Of a stretch of 64,000 nucleotides of DNA, positions 17,614 through 25,618 are shown piece by piece. Origin of the DNA: an uncultured Tateyamaria sp. (GTDB lineage: Bacteria; Pseudomonadota; Alphaproteobacteria; Rhodobacterales; Rhodobacteraceae). Both the position numbers and the translations under genes were made by a program. The notes beneath the pieces are model-generated. The model had not been told where the DNA came from and did not search any database. It saw only the letters and a program-made list of their open reading frames with translations. The stretch covers positions 1 to 64,000 of the forward strand of contig NZ_CANMEU010000006.1 of assembly GCF_947497045.1 (NCBI RefSeq). The letters run 5' to 3'. How positions within the stretch are numbered: position 1 is the stretch's first letter; each line of letters starts with the position of its first letter.

Positions 17614-18587
17614 TGCGCATCGACAACCTGCAATATGCCAACTGGTCGGAAAAGATTTTTCGCCAGATGCGCGCGGGTGAAGTGGATGCGGTGCATGTCA
17701 CCATCGCCTATCACGAGAATTTCCGTGAAACGGTGCTGAATTTCGAGCAGTGGAACCGCTGGTTCGAGCTTTATCCCGATCTGATCACCAAGGGGCTCTG
17801 GGCCAGTGATATTGACCGGGCCAGGGCCGAGGGCAAGACAGCGATCTTCTTTGGCTTTCAGAACCCCAGCCCCATCGAGGATGATATCGGGCTGGTCGAG
17901 ATCGTGCACAGCCTTGGTGCCCGTTTCATGCAGCTGACATACAACAATCAATCCCTGCTTGCGACGGGCTGTTACGAGGCCGAAGACACCGGCATCACCC
18001 GCATGGGGCGTCAGGTCATCAAGGAGATGAACCGCGTGGGTCTGGTCGTGGATATGAGCCATTCTGCGGATCGCTCGACTATTGAAGCGGCCGAGATATC
18101 CGAACGCCCCATCGTGATCACCCACGCCAACCCGCATGACTGGCATCCTGCCCTGCGCAACAAACGCGATGATGTGATCCGGGCGGTGACCGAGGCTGGC
18201 GGGATGATGGGCTTTTCGCTCTATCCCCATCACCTTAAGGGTGGGTCCGACTGCACGCTGACGGATTTTTGCGAGGCCGTGGCCCGCACCGCTGAACGCT
18301 ATGGCACCGACCGGATCGGGATCGGGTCGGATCTGTGTCAGGACCAACCCGACAGCGTGGTTGAATGGATGCGCGTCGGTCGGTGGAGCAAGGAGATCGA
18401 CTATGGCGAAGGTTCTGCCGCCGCGCCCGGGTTTCCGCCCCAACCAGGCTGGTTCCGCGACAATCGTGACTTTGGCAATATCGAGGATGGCCTGCGCGCC
18501 ACAGGCATGAGCGATGCAGACGTGGCCGGGATCATGGGCGGCAACTGGTATCGGTTCTATGCCGGAAATTTCAGCCCCAAACCCTGA
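17613..18587 (+). CDS. Membrane dipeptidase family (M19) amidohydrolase
   Basis: The 324-residue protein belongs to peptidase family M19 (renal dipeptidase). These are zinc amidohydrolases that cleave dipeptides, often with a D-residue, or related amides. Features include AIFFGFQNPSPIEDD, GARFMQLTYNNQ, VVDMSHSADRSTIEAA (metal-ligand region), ITHANP and the late IGSDLCQD. The N-terminus has VDAVHVTIAYHENF rather than the usual DGHND, so the first metal-ligand motif is not canonical. No signal peptide is present, so it is cytoplasmic. Translational coupling to the SDR implies a role in the same pathway, perhaps opening a cyclic or acylated intermediate (inference). Confidence 0.78.
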   Translation: MRIDNLQYANWSEKIFRQMRAGEVDAVHVTIAYHENFRETVLNFEQWNRWFELYPDLITKGLWASDIDRARAEGKTAIFFGFQNPSPIEDDIGLVEIVHSLGARFMQLTYNNQSLLATGCYEAEDTGITRMGRQVIKEMNRVGLVVDMSHSADRSTIEAAEISERPIVITHANPHDWHPALRNKRDDVIRAVTEAGGMMGFSLYPHHLKGGSDCTLTDFCEAVARTAERYGTDRIGIGSDLCQDQPDSVVEWMRVGRWSKEIDYGEGSAAAPGFPPQPGWFRDNRDFGNIEDGLRATGMSDADVAGIMGGNWYRFYAGNFSPKP

Positions 18588-18667
18588 GCGTATGTCGCAA
18601 ACAAGATGGACATGCCGCACACCTGTCCCTTGGCTGGATGCAAGGACCCCAGAGGGAGACAGGGCGC

Positions 18668-19612
18668 ATGAAAATCGGATTTATCGGACTGGGCAATGTG
18701 GGAGGCAAGCTGTCAGGCAGCCTGATCCGCAATGGCCATCAGGTGTGGGTGCATGACCTGAACGCCGAATTTGTGGCCGGTAAGGTTGCGGATGGGGCGC
18801 GGGACGGTCAAAGCCCGGCGCAACTGATGCAGGACTGCGATGCGGTGATCACCTGCCTGCCAAGCCCTGCTGCTTCGGCTGCGGTGATGGCCGATATGTT
18901 GCCCTATGTCGGCTCCGGCAAAATCTGGATGGAGATGTCGACGACGGACGAGGCCGAGGTGAAACGCATCGGTGCGCAGGTAATTGACGCAGGCGGCGCA
19001 GCGGTGGACTGTCCGGTCTCGGGTGGGTGCCACCGTGCCGATACGGGCAACATCAGCATATTTGCAGGCTGCGACCGGGCGACCTTTGAGCGTATCCTGC
19101 CGCTTTTGACCACAATGGGGCGGCGGGTGTTGCACACGGGCGACCTTGGTTCCGCGTCCGTCCTCAAGGTGATCACGAACTACCTTGCCACTGCCAATCT
19201 GGTCAGTTGCGCCGAGGCGCTGACCGTGGCCAAGGGCGCGGGCATGGATCTTGGCACCGCCTATGAGGCCATAGCGATGAGTTCGGGCACATCCTTTGTG
19301 CACGAGACCGAAAGTCAGGTGATCCTGAACGGCAGTCGCGATATTTCCTTTACCATGGACCTTGTGGCCAAAGATATCGGCCTGTTTCAGGACGTGGCGG
19401 ACCGGGCCGGGGTGCCTTTGCAGGTGAACCCGCTGCTGATCGACATCTTCAACGACGGGATCGCCCGGTTCGGGCCGCGTGAACTCTCGCCCAACATCAT
19501 CAGGCGGCTCGAAGAGGCGACGGGCCTTGATGTGACGGCCCCCGGTTTTCCGGCCGGGATGACAGATGACGAACCCGAAGAGAAAGGGGCCGAGGTGATC
19601 GTGCGGCGCTGA
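18668..19612 (+). CDS. NAD(P)-dependent beta-hydroxyacid dehydrogenase (3-hydroxyisobutyrate dehydrogenase family)
   Basis: The 314-residue enzyme starts with the Rossmann motif GLGNVG (7-12), has the substrate-binding segment DCPVSGG (114-120) and the catalytic lysine K167 in SVLKVITN. Members reduce or oxidise 3-hydroxyacids such as 3-hydroxyisobutyrate, tartronate semialdehyde or sulfolactaldehyde-type compounds. The ATG at 18668 follows AGGGAGACAGGGCGC. It closes the four-gene cluster. The C-terminus is longer than usual, with an acidic tail (DDEPEEKGAE). Confidence 0.8.
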   Translation: MKIGFIGLGNVGGKLSGSLIRNGHQVWVHDLNAEFVAGKVADGARDGQSPAQLMQDCDAVITCLPSPAASAAVMADMLPYVGSGKIWMEMSTTDEAEVKRIGAQVIDAGGAAVDCPVSGGCHRADTGNISIFAGCDRATFERILPLLTTMGRRVLHTGDLGSASVLKVITNYLATANLVSCAEALTVAKGAGMDLGTAYEAIAMSSGTSFVHETESQVILNGSRDISFTMDLVAKDIGLFQDVADRAGVPLQVNPLLIDIFNDGIARFGPRELSPNIIRRLEEATGLDVTAPGFPAGMTDDEPEEKGAEVIVRR

Positions 19613-19653
19613 TGGGGCTTGTGAGCGGGCGGGGGGCGGGCTAGGAGCGCGAC

Positions 19654-20148
19654 ATGCTGCCAGAGAATACAGAGCCAGATCAGGTCATCGCGACCATCGC
19701 CGCCTCACCGGGCCGCCGCATCCTCGGGATCGGGTCGCTTTATATATTGTCGTTGATGGTGATTTACGTCGCCATCGTGCGCCCGCCCGATATCGGCTGG
19801 CAGGTATTCCTGTTCGTATTGGGCGGCGGGTCGATCTGGATCGCCGAGCAGATGCGGCGCGCCACGGCTGTGCGTCTGGAACTGACGATGGAGGCGCTGC
19901 GCGACAGTGATGGCGATATTCTGACACGTGTCGAGGATATCGTGGCCATTGATCGGGGCATGTTCGCCTTCAAGCCGTCCAACGGATTTCTGTTGCGTCT
20001 GTCCCGACCCGGCCCGCGCACGTGGCGTCCGGGCCTGTGGTGGCGGATGGGATCGCGCATTGGGGTCGGGGGCATGACGCCCGGTCATCAGGCGAAATTC
20101 ATGGCCGAGATGATCTCGGCCATGATTGCGCAGCGCACGGGTGACTAG
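19654..20148 (+). CDS. Hypothetical two-helix membrane protein
   Basis: The 164-residue protein has two hydrophobic helices (about residues 25-43 and 48-65). A cytoplasmic domain of short strands follows, ending in a helix (HQAKFMAEMISAMIAQ). The arrangement of two helices followed by a beta-rich domain resembles bacterial PH-like membrane proteins, but I cannot assign a family. TAGGAGC precedes the ATG. Its stop codon abuts the stop of the convergent Tad gene (CTAGCTA), leaving no intergenic space. Confidence 0.6.
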   Translation: MLPENTEPDQVIATIAASPGRRILGIGSLYILSLMVIYVAIVRPPDIGWQVFLFVLGGGSIWIAEQMRRATAVRLELTMEALRDSDGDILTRVEDIVAIDRGMFAFKPSNGFLLRLSRPGPRTWRPGLWWRMGSRIGVGGMTPGHQAKFMAEMISAMIAQRTGD

Positions 20149-20700
20149 CTATTCGCTGCTCCACAAGACCCGCGGTGCATAGCGGGGACGGGTAAAGACC
20201 GAATTGTGGATCTCGCGCGCTTGCAGCCCGGTATCGAACGGCGGGTCGTATTTCACGAAGGTTTCGACCAGCATGATATGTTCGTTGTGCGGCAGGACAG
20301 GCAGCCTGTGCGCGATTTCGTTGACGTCTTCGGTCGTCAGAGACGCCTTCCAGCCCCGCTTTCTTGACCAGTGGCGTCGGTATTCGTCATAGGTCGCGTT
20401 ATACTTGATGCTGGTGATCCGAATGGCCACGTCGCTCTCGTCGTTGGCCGTCAGATAGGCCAGCAGCTTGCGGGTGCCGTTCAGGTAATCCGGGTTCAGC
20501 GGCGTGGTTTCGCGCGAGATGATATCACCGATCGTATAGGCGGCCTTCACGTTCACCGCATGTTGGCGATAGGCGTCGAAAGTGGCGAACATGGCCAGGT
20601 ACGCCCAGAACAGGGCAGGAATGATCAAGACGGTTTCCACCGCGATGCTGCCGCGTTCATCATCGCGAAAGCGACGCAGGTGTTTGAAGAGACGGATCAT
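20149..20700 (-). CDS. TadE/TadG-like pseudopilin protein
   Basis: The 183-residue protein begins RDDERGSIAVETVLIIPALF, the type of prepilin-like segment found in TadE/TadG proteins: a short basic N-terminus, then a Glu within a hydrophobic helix. The rest is a periplasmic domain without a known fold. It is the last gene of a three-gene minus-strand operon of such proteins, with a 4-base overlap (ATGA) to the gene before it. Tad proteins help assemble Flp pili for adhesion. The core tad genes (ATPase, secretin, platform) are not in this window. Confidence 0.75.
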   Translation of the reverse strand: MIRLFKHLRRFRDDERGSIAVETVLIIPALFWAYLAMFATFDAYRQHAVNVKAAYTIGDIISRETTPLNPDYLNGTRKLLAYLTANDESDVAIRITSIKYNATYDEYRRHWSRKRGWKASLTTEDVNEIAHRLPVLPHNEHIMLVETFVKYDPPFDTGLQAREIHNSVFTRPRYAPRVLWSSE

Positions 20701-21242
20701 GAGTTTGGCTCCTGCACGAAGGCCGAGAGGGCAAGCATCTTGGCGCGCTCCGAGCCATCTTCGGTGCGGGTAAAGGCATAGCCCATGCCCGTCGTGGGAA
20801 AGATCGGATCAAAGAGATAGCACGCACGGATCATCATCAGCTGGTGCTCGCCACCATGCACAAACGTTCGTGACGGCTTGAGTGGTTTGGTGACGTCGAT
20901 GCAGTCTGCCACACCACCGAAACCCGCAAACGAACGTGGATTGATTGGCGTCATCTCAAGCTTCAGGGCGTCGTCGCAATCGGGCAGAAACCCGGCATTC
21001 TCGCAGATCATCGTCTTGAGTTGAGCGTGTGTGTAGTTGATGGCCGTGTTCAGCCGCACATCGCGAATGGCCATATCGAGGCCACGGTCCAGAAAGTTCT
21101 GGCGCATGGCGTAGATGCCCATTTCAACCGAGGTGAGGAACAAGGTCAGGATCAATGGGACCGCGAGGGCGAATTCCACGAGCATCTGCCCATCCTCTTC
21201 GCGACGGAAGCGGCGCAGGAATGTTGTGACTGTGTGCATCAT
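20697..21242 (-). CDS. TadE-like minor pseudopilin
   Basis: The 181-residue protein carries the TadE signature REEDGQMLVEFALAVPLILT at residues 14-33, where the glutamate of VEFA is the conserved position of TadE prepilins. A periplasmic domain with four cysteines (two disulfides possible) follows. Start could be at 21242 or one codon later (MM). Its start overlaps the stop of the upstream VWA-containing gene by four bases and its stop overlaps the next start, so all three are translationally coupled. Confidence 0.78.
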   Translation of the reverse strand: MMHTVTTFLRRFRREEDGQMLVEFALAVPLILTLFLTSVEMGIYAMRQNFLDRGLDMAIRDVRLNTAINYTHAQLKTMICENAGFLPDCDDALKLEMTPINPRSFAGFGGVADCIDVTKPLKPSRTFVHGGEHQLMMIRACYLFDPIFPTTGMGYAFTRTEDGSERAKMLALSAFVQEPNS

Positions 21243-22663
21243 TTTGTCAGCCTCAGTTGGTTGATCTGCTTGGCAATCGCTTCGAAGGCCTCGGTGATCT
21301 CCACGCCTTCCACATCGAAATAGTGGCTGGGAGAGGACGCGCAGTCTTCCATGACCTGGCCGCCGTGGGTTTCGGTTTCGAACCCAACGGTCCAGATCAC
21401 GATGCCTTTGGCTTTGGCGGCGTCACAGATGTCTTCCAGCAGGTCATCTGCGTGGCTGCTTGTGATATATTGGTAGTCCGCCGGTCCCTTGCCGCCGTTC
21501 CAGTTGTCGTAGACGTGGTATTCCCACCAACCGAAGTTCTGTTGCGACCATTGCTTGCGTTCGCTGTAGGAATTGTAGGCCCAGTTCGAAATCCGGTTGG
21601 AATTACTGTTCTGCCCATCGGTCATCAGAACGATGGTTTTCAGGGTTTCCTCGTCGTCGTAAGACACGGGGCGACCTTTCAACGGGTCCGTTGACGCTTG
21701 GTTTTTGTCAACAATTGTCCGCATCGAAGGGTCAAGCAGGGCAACGCCCCATTTCATTCCCATATAGATCGCCGTCCCCGCACGCGGCTGCAATGCCTCA
21801 ATCTGGTTCTTGAGGGCCGTCTTGTTCTGACTGACCATTTGAATGCGTTCGTAGGAATATCGTGGACACACTGTATCCTTGACGGTGTAGCGGTTCGAGT
21901 AGTTCCATTGGAAATGCTGCGTTTGTTGATACCATATCGAGGTATCCAACGCGGTCTTGCCAAACTCGGCGTCCGGCACTTCGACGCAATGGGAGTAGCC
22001 GTGAGAGTGGTACCGGTTGAGGTTGTTGTAGATGTTGGGGCCGATATTCACGTGCTCGGAATAGGGCACAATCGACAGCGAGATCAGGTCTTGCGTTTCG
22101 GTTTTGATCACCGCGTCGACGAAGGCCTTGCCAGCCGCCCGCATGTTCTGAATTTTGCTGTCGTTCGCCATCGACCCCGAGATGTCGAGGATCAGCGAGA
22201 TTTCGACGTTGGAAATCCGTTCTTCAGCCGAACTGGCGACGGGCACAGGCAACTCAGATACGCCCACCAGCCGCATGAACTGCGTTGGCGTAGTGTTGTT
22301 TGTGGTCGCGACGACGGTTTTGTAGTTGATGCCCTTGTACTGGACAGAGGCGTCGGGGTTCACGGACACGGTGTAGTGCCCCAAACCCGATTTCGCCATG
22401 TAGTCATCGACAACGGCCTTGGCATCCAGAGGCTGGTCAAGGTCAGCGGCGGCCAGCACGGCACGGTCCAAGGTGGCCTGCACCCGTGTGCGTTCCATCT
22501 CGTTGCGCATCAAGTCGACCCCGATACCCCCCACCAGCAACATCATCATAATAATGCCCAGGCCGAAATATGTCATCGATCCCGCTTCGTTGCGCACGAA
22601 GGAGCTGACGCTGCTTTTCAGCGCCGCTTTCGAGAGCGATTTCAATGTCCAGTTCGTTGACAT
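21239..22663 (-). CDS. TadG-like protein with von Willebrand factor A domain
   Basis: The 474-residue protein has a basic N-terminus, an EAGSMTYFGLG segment and a membrane helix (about 31-49), typical of TadG. It then has a VWA domain with the metal-ion-dependent adhesion motif DISGSM (D160, S162, S164) and a late TDGQNSNSN loop. An insertion rich in Asn, Tyr and Trp (about 215-260 and 375-405) lies within the VWA domain. VWA-containing TadG proteins are thought to anchor or adhere at the cell surface. It is the first gene of the Tad trio and has 297 bases of upstream sequence shared with divergent gdhA. Confidence 0.8.
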   Translation of the reverse strand: MSTNWTLKSLSKAALKSSVSSFVRNEAGSMTYFGLGIIMMMLLVGGIGVDLMRNEMERTRVQATLDRAVLAAADLDQPLDAKAVVDDYMAKSGLGHYTVSVNPDASVQYKGINYKTVVATTNNTTPTQFMRLVGVSELPVPVASSAEERISNVEISLILDISGSMANDSKIQNMRAAGKAFVDAVIKTETQDLISLSIVPYSEHVNIGPNIYNNLNRYHSHGYSHCVEVPDAEFGKTALDTSIWYQQTQHFQWNYSNRYTVKDTVCPRYSYERIQMVSQNKTALKNQIEALQPRAGTAIYMGMKWGVALLDPSMRTIVDKNQASTDPLKGRPVSYDDEETLKTIVLMTDGQNSNSNRISNWAYNSYSERKQWSQQNFGWWEYHVYDNWNGGKGPADYQYITSSHADDLLEDICDAAKAKGIVIWTVGFETETHGGQVMEDCASSPSHYFDVEGVEITEAFEAIAKQINQLRLTK

Positions 22664-22960
22664 GTTACACCTTGCTTTCTATCGCAGTCTGACCCGTATG
22701 GCCTTTTCGTCCGATGATTGGTGTGCAGGGGCATTGTGTTCGAAATCGGGCAAAACAGGGAAACCTCTGTGGAGTTTATGGACCTGTCTTGATCAATCCT
22801 GCACTGGGGCCGGGACTGTTTACGATTTGTTAATCAAAAGTGGTCTTGGCACCTATTTTCTCAATCTGCACAAAAAAGTCGCACCCATTAACGGAACCGT
22901 CATAGGCTGGGTCCACAGACTGCCCCCACAGGCGAGTCGAACTGTATAAAGGAGACCTGG

Positions 22961-24391
22961 ATGAGCACCCCAAATGAACCGAGCTTCCGCGAGAGTGTGG
23001 ATATCATGTTCAATCGCGCGGTGGCGCTGATGGACCTGCCCCCCGGGCTCGAAGAAAAGATCAGGGTATGTAATGCTACCTATACCGTCCGGTTCGGTGT
23101 GCGCCTGCGCGGCCAGATCCAGACCTTTACCGGATATCGCTCGGTCCATTCCGAACATATGGAACCGGTCAAGGGGGGGATCCGCTTTGCGCTCGGCGTC
23201 AATCAGGACGAGGTCGAGGCCCTTGCGGCGCTGATGACGTACAAGTGCGCATTGGTTGAGGCCCCGTTTGGTGGGTCCAAGGGGGGCTTGTGTATTGATC
23301 CGCGTGAATATGACGATCACGAGCTGGAGCTGATCACGCGCCGCTTTGCCTATGAGCTGATCAAACGCGATATGATCAACCCGGCCCAGAACGTGCCAGC
23401 CCCCGATATGGGCACGGGCGAGCGCGAGATGGCGTGGATTGCGGATCAGTACAAACGTATGAACACCACCGACATCAATGGTGTCGCCTGCGTGACCGGG
23501 AAACCGACCAATGCAGGTGGTATCCAGGGGCGCACCGAGGCGACCGGCCGCGGCGTTCAATACGCGCTGCGCGAATTCTTCCGGGATGATGAGGGCGTCG
23601 CCAAGGCGGGCATGTCAGGCACGCTTGATGGCAAGTCCGTGGTTGTGCAGGGCCTTGGCAATGTGGGGTATCACGCCGCCAAGTTCCTGTCCGAAGAGGA
23701 TGGCTGCAAGGTTGTCGGTATCATCGAGCGCGATGGCGCACTGACGGACCCCAAGGGGCTGGATGTCGAAGCGGTGCGCAACTGGATCGCAGGCCATGGC
23801 GGGGTGAGCAGCTGTCCGGAAGGGACCCATGTGGAAAATGGCTCATCCGTGCTGGAGATGGATTGCGATATCCTGATCCCCGCAGCACTCGAGGGCGTCA
23901 TCAACCAGTCAAATGCGCCGCGCATCAAGGCCCCGCTGATCATCGAGGCCGCCAATGGCCCCGTGACCGCTGGCGCTGACATGATCCTGCGCGAAAAGGG
24001 CTGCGTCATCATTCCTGATATGTATGCCAATGCCGGTGGGGTCACGGTGTCCTATTTCGAATGGGTCAAGAACCTCAGCCACATCCGCTTTGGTCGTATG
24101 CAGCGCCGTCAGGAAGAGGCGCGCCACCAACTGGTCGTGGATGAGCTGGAACGGCTGAGCCATCATTTGGGGGATGCGTGGAGCATTACGCCTGACTTCA
24201 AAAGCAAGTATTTGCGCGGCGCGGGTGAATTGGAACTGGTCCGCTCGGGTCTGGATGACACGATGCGCACGGCCTATCAGTCCATGGCATCCGTCTGGCA
24301 CGAGCGTGGCGATGTCGATGATTTGCGCACTGCGGCCTATCTGGTGTCCATCGGCAAGGTTGCTGACAGCTACCGCGCCAAAGGTCTCTGA
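22961..24391 (+). CDS. gdhA: Glu/Leu/Phe/Val dehydrogenase family protein (glutamate dehydrogenase)
   Basis: The 476-residue enzyme interconverts glutamate with 2-oxoglutarate and ammonia. Catalytic lysines are seen at K71 (EPVKGGIRFA), K95 (MTYKCALVEAPFGG) and K107 (GGSKGGL), with APDMGTGEREM as the substrate loop and QGLGNVGYHAA as the dinucleotide motif. The C-terminal IPDMYANAGGVTVSYFEW is typical of the family. AAAGGAGA stands just ahead of the ATG. Gene symbol is given by family; coenzyme choice is not evident. It is monocistronic, with a hairpin after the stop. Confidence 0.85.
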   Translation: MSTPNEPSFRESVDIMFNRAVALMDLPPGLEEKIRVCNATYTVRFGVRLRGQIQTFTGYRSVHSEHMEPVKGGIRFALGVNQDEVEALAALMTYKCALVEAPFGGSKGGLCIDPREYDDHELELITRRFAYELIKRDMINPAQNVPAPDMGTGEREMAWIADQYKRMNTTDINGVACVTGKPTNAGGIQGRTEATGRGVQYALREFFRDDEGVAKAGMSGTLDGKSVVVQGLGNVGYHAAKFLSEEDGCKVVGIIERDGALTDPKGLDVEAVRNWIAGHGGVSSCPEGTHVENGSSVLEMDCDILIPAALEGVINQSNAPRIKAPLIIEAANGPVTAGADMILREKGCVIIPDMYANAGGVTVSYFEWVKNLSHIRFGRMQRRQEEARHQLVVDELERLSHHLGDAWSITPDFKSKYLRGAGELELVRSGLDDTMRTAYQSMASVWHERGDVDDLRTAAYLVSIGKVADSYRAKGL

Positions 24392-24398
24392 CCGACCG

Positions 24399-24430
24399 GG
24401 CTGGCCCGTTGACGGGCCAGCCTGCCATTT
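24399..24430 (+). terminator. Terminator hairpin after gdhA
   Basis: GGCTGGCCCG (24399-24408) pairs with CGGGCCAGCC (24413-24422) across a TTGA loop, eight bases after the gdhA stop. Only a short TTT follows, so efficiency is uncertain. Confidence 0.6.
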
Positions 24431-24525
24431 GAGGCAGCAGTAGGAAACCGGGGCGCTGACGCGCTGCGCGACGTATTGCAGTGGCATCTTTGCATCTGGC
24501 GGGGGGCTTTGAACGGGGACGGGGG

Positions 24526-25410
24526 TTATCCCTCGGGCATCGCCGCACCGATCTGGTCATAAACAGCCGTGCAGATGTCGTCCATTTCGATCATAAAGAA
24601 CGCCTTGGCCGCTTTTGTATTCGGGTGGTAGGGGTCCTTGACCTTGCCTGCGGAATTGACGCGAAAGTAATGCTTGTTTCCTTGATTGGCCGCGACCGTT
24701 TCCGGGGTCGCCCCTTCAACAAAGCTGCATGAACTGCCGGTTTCGGCAAAGGCCCGTTTGACATTGGCCTGCGCTTTGATCCTGAGATCGGTGATCTTCT
24801 TGGAGTAGCTTGGCGCGGTTGTCATAAAGATGCAGGCCGTGCCAGCGGGCAGTTGAGCGTTCATCTTTTCGACGTCCTCGCGAGCCGTTTCATAGTCCTC
24901 TGCCCACCGCTTGGCTGAATTGCCGAGGAAGGACAGCAAAATCAGTTTGGGGTTGTAATAATCCGGCCGGAACATCGTCTCAAACGCCGACTTGTCCATT
25001 TTGCAGAACTGGTAGGCGTCCCCCTGTCCGATTTGTTTGTACTTGTTGCCCGTGGTGTTGATGAACCCGTAGGTGCCTGCATTCACCTTCCATTTGGGGT
25101 CGACGTCGCAGATTGCGCCCTTGGCCCGACCCATCCGCGCCGTCCAGGAGTGCAGTGAGGTGGAGCGCACCCCGATTACCGCCACTTTCATGTCCGCCAG
25201 CACCTCAAGGTTTTGCGCCTGCGCAGGCGTTGGGGGGCAATGTGTTTTGATATTTTCGAAGAACTCGAGGAACACCGGCCCCGATCCAAACGGAATTTGG
25301 CTGTCGCCCAGGATCACGATGGAGGGGGAGTCAAAGCCCGCGTCTTGCGCATTGACCAGCACGGGCAGGCAAAGCGACAGGGCGGCGGTACGCAAGATCT
25401 TGAGCAGCAT
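24526..25410 (-). CDS. Secreted SGNH/GDSL-type hydrolase
   Basis: The 294-residue protein has a Sec signal peptide (cut near VNAQDA). SGNH block I is seen as VILGDSQ (G35-D36-S37, nucleophile S37) and block V as DPYHPN (D259, H262). The oxyanion block III, normally GxND, is only weakly visible as FLGNSA. Such enzymes act on esters or acylated polysaccharides in the periplasm or outside. The start at 25410 is the only one giving a signal peptide; longer frames to 25755 cross into the soxB start. It is divergent from soxB, convergent with gdhA. Confidence 0.7.
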   Translation of the reverse strand: MLLKILRTAALSLCLPVLVNAQDAGFDSPSIVILGDSQIPFGSGPVFLEFFENIKTHCPPTPAQAQNLEVLADMKVAVIGVRSTSLHSWTARMGRAKGAICDVDPKWKVNAGTYGFINTTGNKYKQIGQGDAYQFCKMDKSAFETMFRPDYYNPKLILLSFLGNSAKRWAEDYETAREDVEKMNAQLPAGTACIFMTTAPSYSKKITDLRIKAQANVKRAFAETGSSCSFVEGATPETVAANQGNKHYFRVNSAGKVKDPYHPNTKAAKAFFMIEMDDICTAVYDQIGAAMPEG

Positions 25411-25618
25411 GGCGGGGCCTCGTTTTCCAATTTGACAATTCAACCGCAAAATCCATGGGCAGGACAGTCCCCACCCCCTCACTTTGTGCTGATCGGTCGC
25501 TGCCAGACCGGTCGGTGTCGAAAAGTGATGTGGTGTCGGGTTGGGGGCTTGATACATCAGAACAGATGTTGATGGTGTAAAGCCAATGACGCCGATGGTT
25601 ATGGGGGCGAGGGTGCGC

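Noticed and set aside
22820-22833. CtrA-like site TTAC-N6-TTAA between the Tad and gdhA genes
   Set aside because: One base mismatch and a spacer of six instead of seven; too weak.
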